A stretch of DNA of 11,242 nucleotides from JALYIM01 sp040003205. GTDB taxonomy: Bacteria > Acidobacteriota > Terriglobia > Terriglobales > Acidobacteriaceae. Each line of letters opens with the position of its first letter. Position 1 is the first letter of the stretch. The notes beneath the pieces are model-generated. The model was given only the letters and a program-made list of their open reading frames with translations. It ran no database searches and was not told where the DNA came from. The DNA lies in the NCBI GenBank assembly GCA_040003205.1, contig JBDUDA010000084.1, forward strand, positions 1-11,242. The letters run 5' to 3'. Position numbers and translations under genes: made by a program. Of this stretch, positions 1-5,833 are shown one piece after another.

Positions 1-250
1 CCCCCAGCGGACCGGGGTCAATCCGGCTCGGGATGGAGGGGAGCTTGTCGCCCACCAGTTCTCCTACAGCCAGAGCGGTAACAACTCCAGTCGGGATGGC
101 GGATTTGATTTTGCGCAGCGGAGAACGGCGCATGCGAATAAGTTTGTGACGAGCCGCCTGACTAACGATTGCCGCCGGAGTGAAAGCACGCAATCCAGCA
201 ATCACTCCAATGCCAGCCGCCAATGCCAGGCTTGTGTTGAGTTTGTTCAT
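1..250 (-). CDS. DUF4126 family membrane protein, N-terminal part (cut by window edge)
   Basis: The reverse strand reads from an ATG at 250-248 to the window edge without a stop, giving 83 residues. The N-terminus is a hydrophobic helix (about residues 6-20) running into GLRAFTPAAIVSQAA. A basic stretch follows (about 34-48), then a second hydrophobic segment ending in VGELVGDKLPSIPSRIDPGP. The G-L-R-[AS]-x-T-P-x-A opening and the GDKLPS.PSR block match what I know of the DUF4126 family: small integral membrane proteins of unknown function, common in Acidobacteria and Actinobacteria. The 3' end lies outside the window, so completeness cannot be judged. The gene diverges from the acyltransferase across a 164-base gap. 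A weak ribosome-binding-like GAG lies a few bases before the ATG. No function is proposed. Confidence 0.72.
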   Translation of the reverse strand, partial: MNKLNTSLALAAGIGVIAGLRAFTPAAIVSQAARHKLIRMRRSPLRKIKSAIPTGVVTALAVGELVGDKLPSIPSRIDPGPLG

Positions 251-414
251 GGTTTTCTCAGTTTTGATTCCGGGGGTCGCACTTACCAGAATAAGTATGC
301 GGTGTATGCGTGCTTACGATGAGCGCCGAAGGTTGCGTGTTGCCTGCTTCTAATCATCAAGAAAATACCGTGCTCGAGGATCGTGCTCGAAACGTCCATG
401 CGTAAAATGGCTGA
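251..414. other. Divergent intergenic region with a 9-bp direct repeat
   Basis: This gap separates the minus-strand DUF4126 gene from the plus-strand acyltransferase. CGTGCTCGA occurs twice in direct orientation (369-377 and 382-390, offset 13). The second copy ends 12 bases before the TAAAAT box assigned to the acyltransferase, so the pair overlaps where a -35 contact or activator site would be. A short inverted repeat, ACTTA/TAAGT (281-285 / 292-296), lies in the leader of the DUF4126 gene. Its role is unknown. Confidence 0.35.
403..408 (+). promoter_or_regulatory. Candidate -10 box (TAAAAT) of the acyltransferase, suggesting a leaderless mRNA
   Basis: TAAAAT matches the sigma-70 -10 consensus at 5 of 6 positions and ends 6 bases before the GTG at 415. 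Transcription would start at or next to the start codon. No convincing -35 box is seen; the 9-bp direct repeat occupies that region. Confidence 0.35.
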
Positions 415-1173
415 GTGACATCGGCAACCCCACCGGCTTCCGCGAACTCAGTCACTCCGCCACCGGCATTCTCCCGGAAGCAGCGTTTGTTGTTGCATCT
501 CATCACGTGGGTGGGAGTTCTATTCATAAAGCTGGTAGGGCCGACGCTGCGGTTTGCGATTTCAATCGAAGATGGCGGGCCCACAACTCTGGACGCGCGG
601 CCCATCATTCTTTCGTTTTGGCATAGCTGCGTCTTCCCGGCAATTTACATCTGGCGTGATCGCAAGATTCGCGTGATGTCCAGCGACAGCTTCGACGGCG
701 AATATACCGGCAGAATCATCCGCAAATTCGGTTTCATCAAGGTGAGAGGATCGAGCAGCCGAGGCGCGGTTCGGGCCTTTCTCGGATTGCGGCGCGATCT
801 CGAGCAGGGCTGGACGGCGGCTTTCACAATTGATGGGCCGCGCGGCCCTCGCTACGTGGCGAAGCCCGGGCCAGTGTTGCTGGCAAAAACTACCGGGGCG
901 CCGATGGTTGCTTTTCATATCGCGCTGGAGAATGCCTGGACGCTGAACACCTGGGACCACTGTCTCATTCCCAAGCCTTTCTCCAAGGCGCTCTTGCGCA
1001 TCAGCCGGCAAATGCCGGTCCCACCCAATGCGGACAACTCTCAAATGGAAGGTTTCCACGGCGAGCTCCAGGCTGCGCTGGAGCGCGTGCGGATATTTGC
1101 GGAGGCTAACGTGCGGAGTGTGGGGAAATCCGAGTTTCCGTTGCATGCAGAGACGGCTGCTGACGGCAAATAG
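415..1173 (+). CDS. Lysophospholipid acyltransferase family protein (DUF374)
   Basis: A 252-residue protein likely to be a membrane-associated acyltransferase acting on a lysophospholipid or lipid A-type acceptor. A hydrophobic segment lies at about residues 25-49. F-W-H-S at 68-71 fits the acyltransferase histidine block. S-S-D-S-F-D-G-E at 89-96, RGSSSRGA at 111-118 and DGPRGPRYVAKPG at 140-152 are the DUF374 blocks. Length is near the family norm of 210-250, with an extra Pro/Ala-rich N-terminus of about 20 residues. The GTG at 415 is the first possible start, because an in-frame TGA occupies 412-414. A three-codon ATG-GCT-GAG-TGA frame (407-418) overlaps this GTG. No Shine-Dalgarno sequence is visible. 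If the mRNA is not leaderless, translation could begin at the TTG codons near residue 25, still before the conserved blocks. Substrate specificity cannot be read from sequence. Confidence 0.82.
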   Translation: MTSATPPASANSVTPPPAFSRKQRLLLHLITWVGVLFIKLVGPTLRFAISIEDGGPTTLDARPIILSFWHSCVFPAIYIWRDRKIRVMSSDSFDGEYTGRIIRKFGFIKVRGSSSRGAVRAFLGLRRDLEQGWTAAFTIDGPRGPRYVAKPGPVLLAKTTGAPMVAFHIALENAWTLNTWDHCLIPKPFSKALLRISRQMPVPPNADNSQMEGFHGELQAALERVRIFAEANVRSVGKSEFPLHAETAADGK

Positions 1174-1426
1174 TCGCTCCCGTTTGTGTAATCTCTGTTC
1201 GCCACCATGCCCAATCTAAAACTACGCTCACGCTGGCGAAAGCTCGATGAGTAAACGCCCATCCTCACCCGCTACATTCAGCAGAGGGTCTGCGGCGTAA
1301 CGGGAACACGGCACCCCGCGAAGGTAGCAGAGCGGGTTCACCTCTCGTCAGATCCATAAGTGGGTAGGTCTGAAAATAGGGGATTCAACGCGGGGATACC
1401 CCTATACTGCTGCCGGTTTAACGGTG
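1174..1426. other. Non-coding stretch after the acyltransferase gene
   Basis: No credible gene is seen. TAGGGG (1377-1382) and CCCCTA (1399-1404) form an inverted pair, and GGGG-ATA-CCCC (1392-1402) forms a smaller internal hairpin. There is no T-run, so this is not a clear terminator. Confidence 0.4.
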
Positions 1427-1609
1427 GTGGCTCAATTTCAAAACAACCTGTCATCTCGACCGGAGTCGTGGCTTCGCGCAGCGAAGACACCACGGAGTGG
1501 AGAGACCTGCTTTCTCCCACCTAACAGCAGGTCTCTCGACTCCGCAAAGCCAAAGGCTTTGCTTCGCTCGAGATGACAACCTCGGGTTGTAGCTTTTAGA
1601 TTGAGCCAC
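1427..1609. repeat. Nested palindromic intergenic element with terminal inverted repeats (MITE-like)
   Basis: About 183 bp of stacked inverted repeats. The outer arms are GTGGCTCAAT (1427-1436) and ATTGAGCCAC (1600-1609), a perfect 10 bp. Inside them ACAACC (1443-1448) pairs with GGTTGT (1585-1590), and TGTCATCTCGA (1449-1459) with TCGAGATGACA (1568-1578), a perfect 11 bp. At the centre GAGAGACCTGC (1500-1510) pairs with GCAGGTCTCTC (1527-1537) around a 16-base loop, extending to 17 positions with one mismatch (1494-1510 / 1527-1543). Small side hairpins lie at CTTCGC-GCA-GCGAAG (within 1471-1486) and AAAGCC-AAA-GGCTTT (1546-1560). It contains no ORF and no obvious target-site duplication. 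The TGTCAT...ATGACA style resembles dispersed intergenic palindromes I associate with Acidobacteria genomes; copy number cannot be tested here. Confidence 0.7.
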
Positions 1610-1643
1610 TTTAGTCCCGCAGCACCCTACCCCACGGTGACCA

Positions 1644-1736
1644 GGGCGCCCTTTGAGTTCAAAGCCAAAAGCCTTCTGCTCGATTTAGAATAAGATTTCG
1701 AATTACTCCATATAAAAACTCAGAAATGAGGGATTC
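1644..1736 (+). promoter_or_regulatory. folD upstream region: candidate -10 box and ribosome binding site
   Basis: TAGAAT at 1686-1691 is a good -10 candidate without a convincing -35 partner. Upstream sit the palindrome GGGCGCCC (1644-1651) and the interrupted palindrome CTTTGA-GT-TCAAAG (1651-1664), a possible protein-binding site. GAGGG at 1728-1732, 4 bases before the ATG at 1737, is a clear Shine-Dalgarno sequence. Confidence 0.35.
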
Positions 1737-2678
1737 ATGTCGGCCACCATCCTGGACGGCAACAAAATCGCCGCGGAAATTCGCGCAGAAGTCGCCTCTG
1801 AAGTCAAAAAAATGACCGCCGCAGGAATGCGTCCGGGATTGGCTGTAGTGTTGGTTGGGTACAACCCCGCGTCCGAGATCTATGTCCGCGGGAAACAGAA
1901 GAATTGCGAGGAAGTTGGCATTTATAGCGAGAAGCACACGCCCTCCGAAAGTGTCTCGACCGCGGAACTCTTGGAACTCATTGTCGGACTCAACGAGCGC
2001 GACGAAATTGATGGGATTCTGGTGCAACTCCCGCTTCCGAAGCACGTAGACGCCAAGAAAATTTTGATGGCTGTTGATCCTGCCAAAGACGTAGACGGCT
2101 TTCACCCCGTGAATGTGGGGTCTCTATCAACGCAGCGTCCGGGCCTGGTTCCCTGTACGCCCGCCGGAGTCATGGAGATTTTTAAACGCAGTAAGATCCC
2201 GGTGGCGGGACAAAATGCCGTTGTGGTAGGTCGCAGCGATATCGTCGGCAAACCCATGGCAATGCTGTTGATCAATGCAGACGCGACCGTGACGGTATGC
2301 CACTCGAAAACCCGCAACCTGCCCGAAGTTTGCCGCAGCGCCGATCTCCTGGTCGCTGCTATCGGACGCGCAGGCATGATTACGCGGGATTTTGTCCGCT
2401 CTGGCGCTACCGTTATAGATGTGGGCATGAACAAGGTCACCGATCCTGCTGAATTCGAAAAATTGTTTGTCGGAAATCCTAAGCGTCAGGAAACTTTTCG
2501 CGCGAAAGGGTCAACCCTGGTTGGCGATGTGCATCCCGACGTGGCCGAAGTTGCCGGAGCGATTACGCCTGTGCCAGGCGGCGTCGGGCCACTCACCATC
2601 GCAATGTTGCTGGCAAACACCGTGAAAGCTGCCAAGATGCGGCGCGAAAATCGCGTTGTGGAGCTTTCGCGGGCGTGA
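1737..2678 (+). CDS. folD: Bifunctional methylenetetrahydrofolate dehydrogenase / methenyltetrahydrofolate cyclohydrolase FolD
   Basis: This cytoplasmic enzyme oxidises 5,10-methylene-THF to methenyl-THF with NADP and hydrolyses that to 10-formyl-THF. The 313-residue protein has the first FolD signature NPASEIYVRGKQK (43-55) with the catalytic pair Y49 and K53, QLPLP at 97-101, KDVDGFHP at 117-124, the nucleotide-binding GRSDIVGKP at 165-173, and the second signature TPVPGGVGPLT at 277-287. It is slightly longer than the usual 280-300 residues. The extra length sits mainly at about 234-258, between the IDVGMN strand and LVGDV, where compact homologues have a short loop. A short Arg-rich tail follows residue 300. 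The ATG is supported by a GAGGG ribosome binding site. coaE follows after a 28-base gap, so the two probably share an mRNA. A downstream ThyX would use the same methylene-THF pool. Confidence 0.97.
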   Translation: MSATILDGNKIAAEIRAEVASEVKKMTAAGMRPGLAVVLVGYNPASEIYVRGKQKNCEEVGIYSEKHTPSESVSTAELLELIVGLNERDEIDGILVQLPLPKHVDAKKILMAVDPAKDVDGFHPVNVGSLSTQRPGLVPCTPAGVMEIFKRSKIPVAGQNAVVVGRSDIVGKPMAMLLINADATVTVCHSKTRNLPEVCRSADLLVAAIGRAGMITRDFVRSGATVIDVGMNKVTDPAEFEKLFVGNPKRQETFRAKGSTLVGDVHPDVAEVAGAITPVPGGVGPLTIAMLLANTVKAAKMRRENRVVELSRA

Positions 2679-2697
2679 GCGATACCAGCAGGGCTGC

Positions 2698-2702
2698 GGA
2701 GG
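2698..2702 (+). promoter_or_regulatory. Ribosome binding site that sets the coaE start
   Basis: GGAGG lies 4 bases before the TTG at 2707. This supports TTG 2707 rather than the longer in-frame TTG at 2656, which lies inside the folD reading frame. Confidence 0.6.
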
Positions 2703-2706
2703 CCGT

Positions 2707-3339
2707 TTGCTTAAAATCGGACTGACCGGCGCCATCGCTTCCGGGAAATCGCTGGTGGGCGAGATTCTCGTCTCACTGGGCGCCCACCTGATCAAAGCCG
2801 ACGAAATCTCTCACCAGCTGATCCAGCCGGGCGAGGCCGTATATGAAGAAGTAGTGCGGACCTTTGGCCGTGAGATCTTAAAACCCGACGGGACCATTGA
2901 CCGAAGCCGCCTGGCCAACTCCGCATTTGGAAATGAAGGCAATAAGCCATCGCGCGTGGAAGAACTGAATAAGATCATCCATCCGGAAGTCGTCCGCCGC
3001 CAGAAAGAATGGATGGAAGCCATCGGTCGCCAGGATCCCAACGAAATTGCGATCGTCGAAGCAGCCCTCATCGTCGAAGCGGGAGCAGTTGGTGATTTTG
3101 ACCGGATGGTGGTAGTGACTTGCGATCCACAACAGCGCATCGAGCGCTGGGCGCACCGCACCGGCGTTGGACTCGACACCGCCCGCAAGGAAGTCGAAAG
3201 ACGCATGGCTGCTCAGCTTCCGGAAGAGGACAAAGTCAAAATCGCCGATTACGTGATTGATAATTCCGGCACGGTGGCCGAAACCGAAGGCCAGGTTCGT
3301 AGACTCTTTAGTGTCTTCAAACGGCATATCGCGGACTAA
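2707..3339 (+). CDS. coaE: Dephospho-CoA kinase
   Basis: CoaE phosphorylates the 3'-hydroxyl of dephospho-CoA with ATP, the last step of coenzyme A synthesis. From the TTG at 2707 the protein is 210 residues (family norm about 200) and opens MLKIGLTGAIASGKS. This is the usual CoaE start, with a P-loop G-x4-G-K-S at residues 8-15. The loop reads GAIASGKS where most homologues have GGIGSGKS or GGIASGKS. Other family blocks are KADEIS (30-35, the DAD-type motif with Lys for the first Asp), LNKIIHPEVVRR (87-98), EAALIVEAG (118-126, the PLLxE-type block), the lid region ERRMAAQLP (164-172) and ADYVIDNSG (180-188). It lies 28 bases after folD on the same strand, so co-transcription is likely. CoA supplies the phosphopantetheine arm of the acyl carrier proteins encoded further along. 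Confidence 0.95.
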   Translation: MLKIGLTGAIASGKSLVGEILVSLGAHLIKADEISHQLIQPGEAVYEEVVRTFGREILKPDGTIDRSRLANSAFGNEGNKPSRVEELNKIIHPEVVRRQKEWMEAIGRQDPNEIAIVEAALIVEAGAVGDFDRMVVVTCDPQQRIERWAHRTGVGLDTARKEVERRMAAQLPEEDKVKIADYVIDNSGTVAETEGQVRRLFSVFKRHIAD

Positions 3340-3352
3340 CCATGTGATCATC

Positions 3353-3371
3353 GAGGGAGCCCCGCTCCTTC
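3353..3371. terminator. Weak hairpin between convergent coaE and thyX
   Basis: GGAGC-CCC-GCTCC extends to an 8-pair stem with one G-U and a 3-base loop, inside the 88-base convergent gap. There is no T-run on either side, so it is at best a weak or Rho-assisted termination aid. Confidence 0.25.
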
Positions 3372-3427
3372 ATCGCGATGAGGCCAACCCAAGAGCGATT
3401 CACCTCTATGCCGCTGAATACAACCTT

Positions 3428-5011
3428 TCACCTCTTGAGTAGGTCCACCGGCTCCCGCACATCCGTAACTCTCAGATATTTGGCCAGCGCGGGATACTTC
3501 TTCGCCACGGCTTCGTACATTCCATATGCAGCATTGCGATAAGAAATGTGGCCCGCCGGCCCGGTCCTTAATTCGGAGATGTAAACAATTTCTGCGAAAT
3601 CCATCTTGAATAACGTGCGCTTTCGGAAGGCCAGCGGAATCGCGTACTGAGAGCTCTCTTCACTCTCGAATTCGGCTCCTAAAGCTATCTTCTCCACCTG
3701 GGTAGCCGTGCGCTGCATCAGCGAATCGTATTTCGCCCGCACACCCGCGGCTTCCAGTTCCGGCGGAACGTCGTAGCCATGCCGCGTGGTGAATCCCTGA
3801 CCAATCTGGATGCAGCGGCGATGCCGGTGCATATCGCGATATCCCCCGATGTCCATCAGGATGTCGAAGCGAAACTGCTGTCCGGCGCAGAAGGGACGCA
3901 GCAATTCATCATGCCGCCCGCGATGCCGCATGCCCACATCAATAATCTCGCGCCGGCGAATTTCTCCCGCCGTGTCTACAGCTAGGCGCAATTGACGATA
4001 GGGATAGTGGCTGTGCTCGTATAGAAGCGTGGTCGCGAGTTCAATCTCCAACGGTTCTTCTTCCAGCAAATCAATCATGGGGGAAGAATCAAACGCCGCA
4101 TCGCCCATCAGCTCCGCAGCCGCTTGCCGCAATTGCTTGCGCGTCTCTATTTCGTACAGATTCGGATCCGCGTATTTCACCAGGGTAGGCGCGACGCGAA
4201 CCTCACGTAACAACTCTTTTCCAGCCCGCTCTCCCAACTCGGGTGAAACAGCGCGAATTTCTGCCACCAAATCCCTTAACGACTCTTCATTGGCGTTGAA
4301 AGCCGACGACAGTGCGGCCGCTTTCAGAGACTCGCCTAAATGGCGGACTTCGCCATGCGAGTGCGAGAGCAGGCGCGCGATCTGACCCTCCAGTGTGCGC
4401 GCATTCACGATCTCGCCCAGCGAGGTATTGGCCGCTAGAGGCAGCAAATAACGCGAAATATCGAAAGCGCGGGCTCGCAGCGTGCGTTCGTAGGCATCCT
4501 GCTTCATCTCCCCTGGACGCGGCGTGATGCTGGCGAGATATTGAAACATCTCTTCGGAAAGCGACTCGTATTCGGTGAACAATGTGTTGATAGTCTGTTT
4601 ATAAGCATCGATGGCTTCGCTGTTCCCGCCAAAGTTTGGAGTGAAGAAGCCGCTCTTTCTGAAATCCTGATAGCGCGTGGACCGTTCCTGACCATCCCAG
4701 CGCTGCTCGTCGGCCAAAACGATGGCCGCAAGAATTGAGAGCCGCTCAACCGCCATCGCTACGTGGGCAAGGTCCGCAATGGAGCGGTGTCCATACTGAA
4801 AATAGAAGGTGTTGAGAAATTTCTCCGCCTTCTGCCGGCTGATCTCGCGCAGAGATTCCTTCATCGAGAGCGCCGAGCGCGAGTATTTTGCCATGGCATA
4901 GGCTTGCACTTCGGGCTCAACCCCATAGATCGCATAGACCTCAAGAGACTTTCTGTCATCGGAGGCGGAGATCGGCTCTGTAGTTTTCGGTACGGCGGTC
5001 GTTTCAGACAT
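3428..5011 (-). CDS. thyX: Double-length FAD-dependent thymidylate synthase (ThyX) family protein
   Basis: ThyX enzymes methylate dUMP to dTMP using methylene-THF, FADH2 and NADPH, usually as tetramers of 220-250 residue subunits. This protein has 527 residues and reads as two ThyX-like halves. Half one (about 25-240) has YGHRSIAD (73-80), QERSTRYQDF (108-117), YLLPLAANTSLGEIVNAR (188-205) and SHSHGEVR (216-223). Half two (about 315-527) has YEHSHYPYRQ (331-340), the run around MHRHRRCIQ (394-402), TTRHGY (408-413) and SELRTGPAGHISYR (479-492). The canonical signature RHRxxSxNExSxRY is intact in neither: half one keeps E-x-S-x-R-Y but has DEQ where RHR should be, half two keeps RHR but not the rest. 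The ATG has a GAGGAA ribosome binding site. Family membership is solid. Thymidylate synthase activity is likely but not proven; a diverged paralogue function is the alternative. Confidence 0.88.
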   Translation of the reverse strand: MSETTAVPKTTEPISASDDRKSLEVYAIYGVEPEVQAYAMAKYSRSALSMKESLREISRQKAEKFLNTFYFQYGHRSIADLAHVAMAVERLSILAAIVLADEQRWDGQERSTRYQDFRKSGFFTPNFGGNSEAIDAYKQTINTLFTEYESLSEEMFQYLASITPRPGEMKQDAYERTLRARAFDISRYLLPLAANTSLGEIVNARTLEGQIARLLSHSHGEVRHLGESLKAAALSSAFNANEESLRDLVAEIRAVSPELGERAGKELLREVRVAPTLVKYADPNLYEIETRKQLRQAAAELMGDAAFDSSPMIDLLEEEPLEIELATTLLYEHSHYPYRQLRLAVDTAGEIRRREIIDVGMRHRGRHDELLRPFCAGQQFRFDILMDIGGYRDMHRHRRCIQIGQGFTTRHGYDVPPELEAAGVRAKYDSLMQRTATQVEKIALGAEFESEESSQYAIPLAFRKRTLFKMDFAEIVYISELRTGPAGHISYRNAAYGMYEAVAKKYPALAKYLRVTDVREPVDLLKR

Positions 5012-5037
5012 TCAGCTTCCTCGGCGCGTGAGTTGGA

Positions 5038-5067
5038 ATCTTAATGGCCCGAGTTGCCACGGCGCAA
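5038..5067 (-). promoter_or_regulatory. Candidate sigma-70-like promoter of thyX
   Basis: On the minus strand TTGCGC (5067-5062) and TAAGAT (5043-5038) are separated by 18 bases, each matching consensus at 4 of 6 positions. The predicted start near 5031 gives a leader of about 20 bases that still contains the GAGGAA ribosome binding site. Confidence 0.4.
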
Positions 5068-5392
5068 ATTGCAGTGATCCAAATCGGCTTTAGCCTTTTC
5101 GATATCCTGCTTCTTCCTACAGCGACGGCTGTGTTGACCATTTGCTAGTTTGCCTGTCATGGTTAATGACTCTTCGGGCTTCTCTTTTCAAAGTTGCCGT
5201 CGGACAAGGGTTCCATCCCGACACGTGTTGTGAGCCACGATGTTTAGCCAGGAATAGCGAGCTGCTCCATATTCCGCCGAACTCTCGCGGCTTTTGACCT
5301 TCGACACGATTGAGAATGAACACCCACGCCACAGCGCCGCGATCAAGATCCAGATCGTTCCATCCAACGGACTACAGTAGCAAGCTGATTTG
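5068..5392. other. Gene-free stretch between the cytochrome gene and the thyX promoter
   Basis: Both flanking genes are on the minus strand. Short open frames exist here (for example 5117-5332 and 5188-5454, minus) but show no recognisable domain or good ribosome binding site, and the second overlaps the cytochrome gene out of frame. A small hairpin GTCAT-GGTTA-ATGAC lies at 5156-5170. I see no clear terminator behind the cytochrome gene. It could hold an undetected small RNA or a decayed gene. Confidence 0.4.
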
Positions 5393-5833
5393 TTACAACG
5401 TGTGCAGGTAAGAAAGCAGGTCCGCGACCTGCTGACGGCCGAGCACCTGGCCAAATCCTGTCATTTTTGCTCTACCGTCGCGAATAATTTCTCCAACTCG
5501 CTCGTCATTCGCAGGTAGCCCGCTTGACGCTAGGTAGGGCCTGCCAAAAACTTCCTTCAAACTTGGGCCCTTCCGTCCCCGCCCGGAATACGGTGCGTGG
5601 CAACGGTCGCAATAATCGTCGTAAATCTGCCGGCCTCTCGCTTGTTGAGGATTGAGCCCGAGTTCAGCATTGCTCTTCCGACGTTCGAGATCGCATCCCG
5701 TCGCCAACAATGTCATCGCAATTAGGGTGCTCAGGGTTATGAAAATCCAGACCCGTGAAGATGCTTCGGAATTTCTGCGCACGATTTCGTAGGGCGAAGT
5801 TAAGGCGGGAAATGTCACTGGTTCGGCGGTCAC
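5393..5833 (-). CDS. Membrane-anchored mono-haem cytochrome c (lipoprotein-type)
   Basis: A 146-residue class I cytochrome c. A hydrophobic segment at about 28-46 ends in LLATGC, a usable lipobox with C47 as the lipidated cysteine, so the mature protein probably sits on the outer face of the inner membrane or at the outer membrane. The haem site is C75-D-R-C78-H79. M124 in AKMTGFG is the likely sixth ligand, and ADLLSYLHTL is the usual C-terminal helix. The start is GTG at 5833, and GTGA overlaps the dacB stop by 4 bases, implying translational coupling. The 27 residues before the hydrophobic core are long for a lipoprotein signal, so translation might start later, for example at the GTG of residue 6. 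It probably passes electrons in the periplasm; the partner is unknown. Pairing with a peptidoglycan peptidase is unusual. Confidence 0.88.
   Translation of the reverse strand: MTAEPVTFPALTSPYEIVRRNSEASSRVWIFITLSTLIAMTLLATGCDLERRKSNAELGLNPQQARGRQIYDDYCDRCHAPYSGRGRKGPSLKEVFGRPYLASSGLPANDERVGEIIRDGRAKMTGFGQVLGRQQVADLLSYLHTL

Noticed and set aside
407..418. Three-codon ATG-GCT-GAG-TGA frame as a regulatory leader peptide
   Set aside because: It overlaps the predicted transcription start and has no ribosome binding site; probably chance.
562..1146. 194-codon minus-strand frame opposite the acyltransferase
   Set aside because: The plus strand carries clear DUF374 motifs; the antisense product resembles nothing I recognise.
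1427..1609. Element as a complete insertion sequence or riboswitch
   Set aside because: No transposase ORF is present, and no known riboswitch core is recognisable; it also ends 128 bases before folD.
2656..2706. Longer TTG start for coaE
   Set aside because: It would add 17 residues before the family's normal MLKIGLTG start and overlap folD; GGAGG before TTG 2707 supports the shorter form.
5188..5454. 88-codon minus-strand frame downstream of the cytochrome gene
   Set aside because: It overlaps the 3' end of the cytochrome out of frame and lacks a ribosome binding site and known motifs. A decayed gene cannot be excluded, but I would not annotate it.
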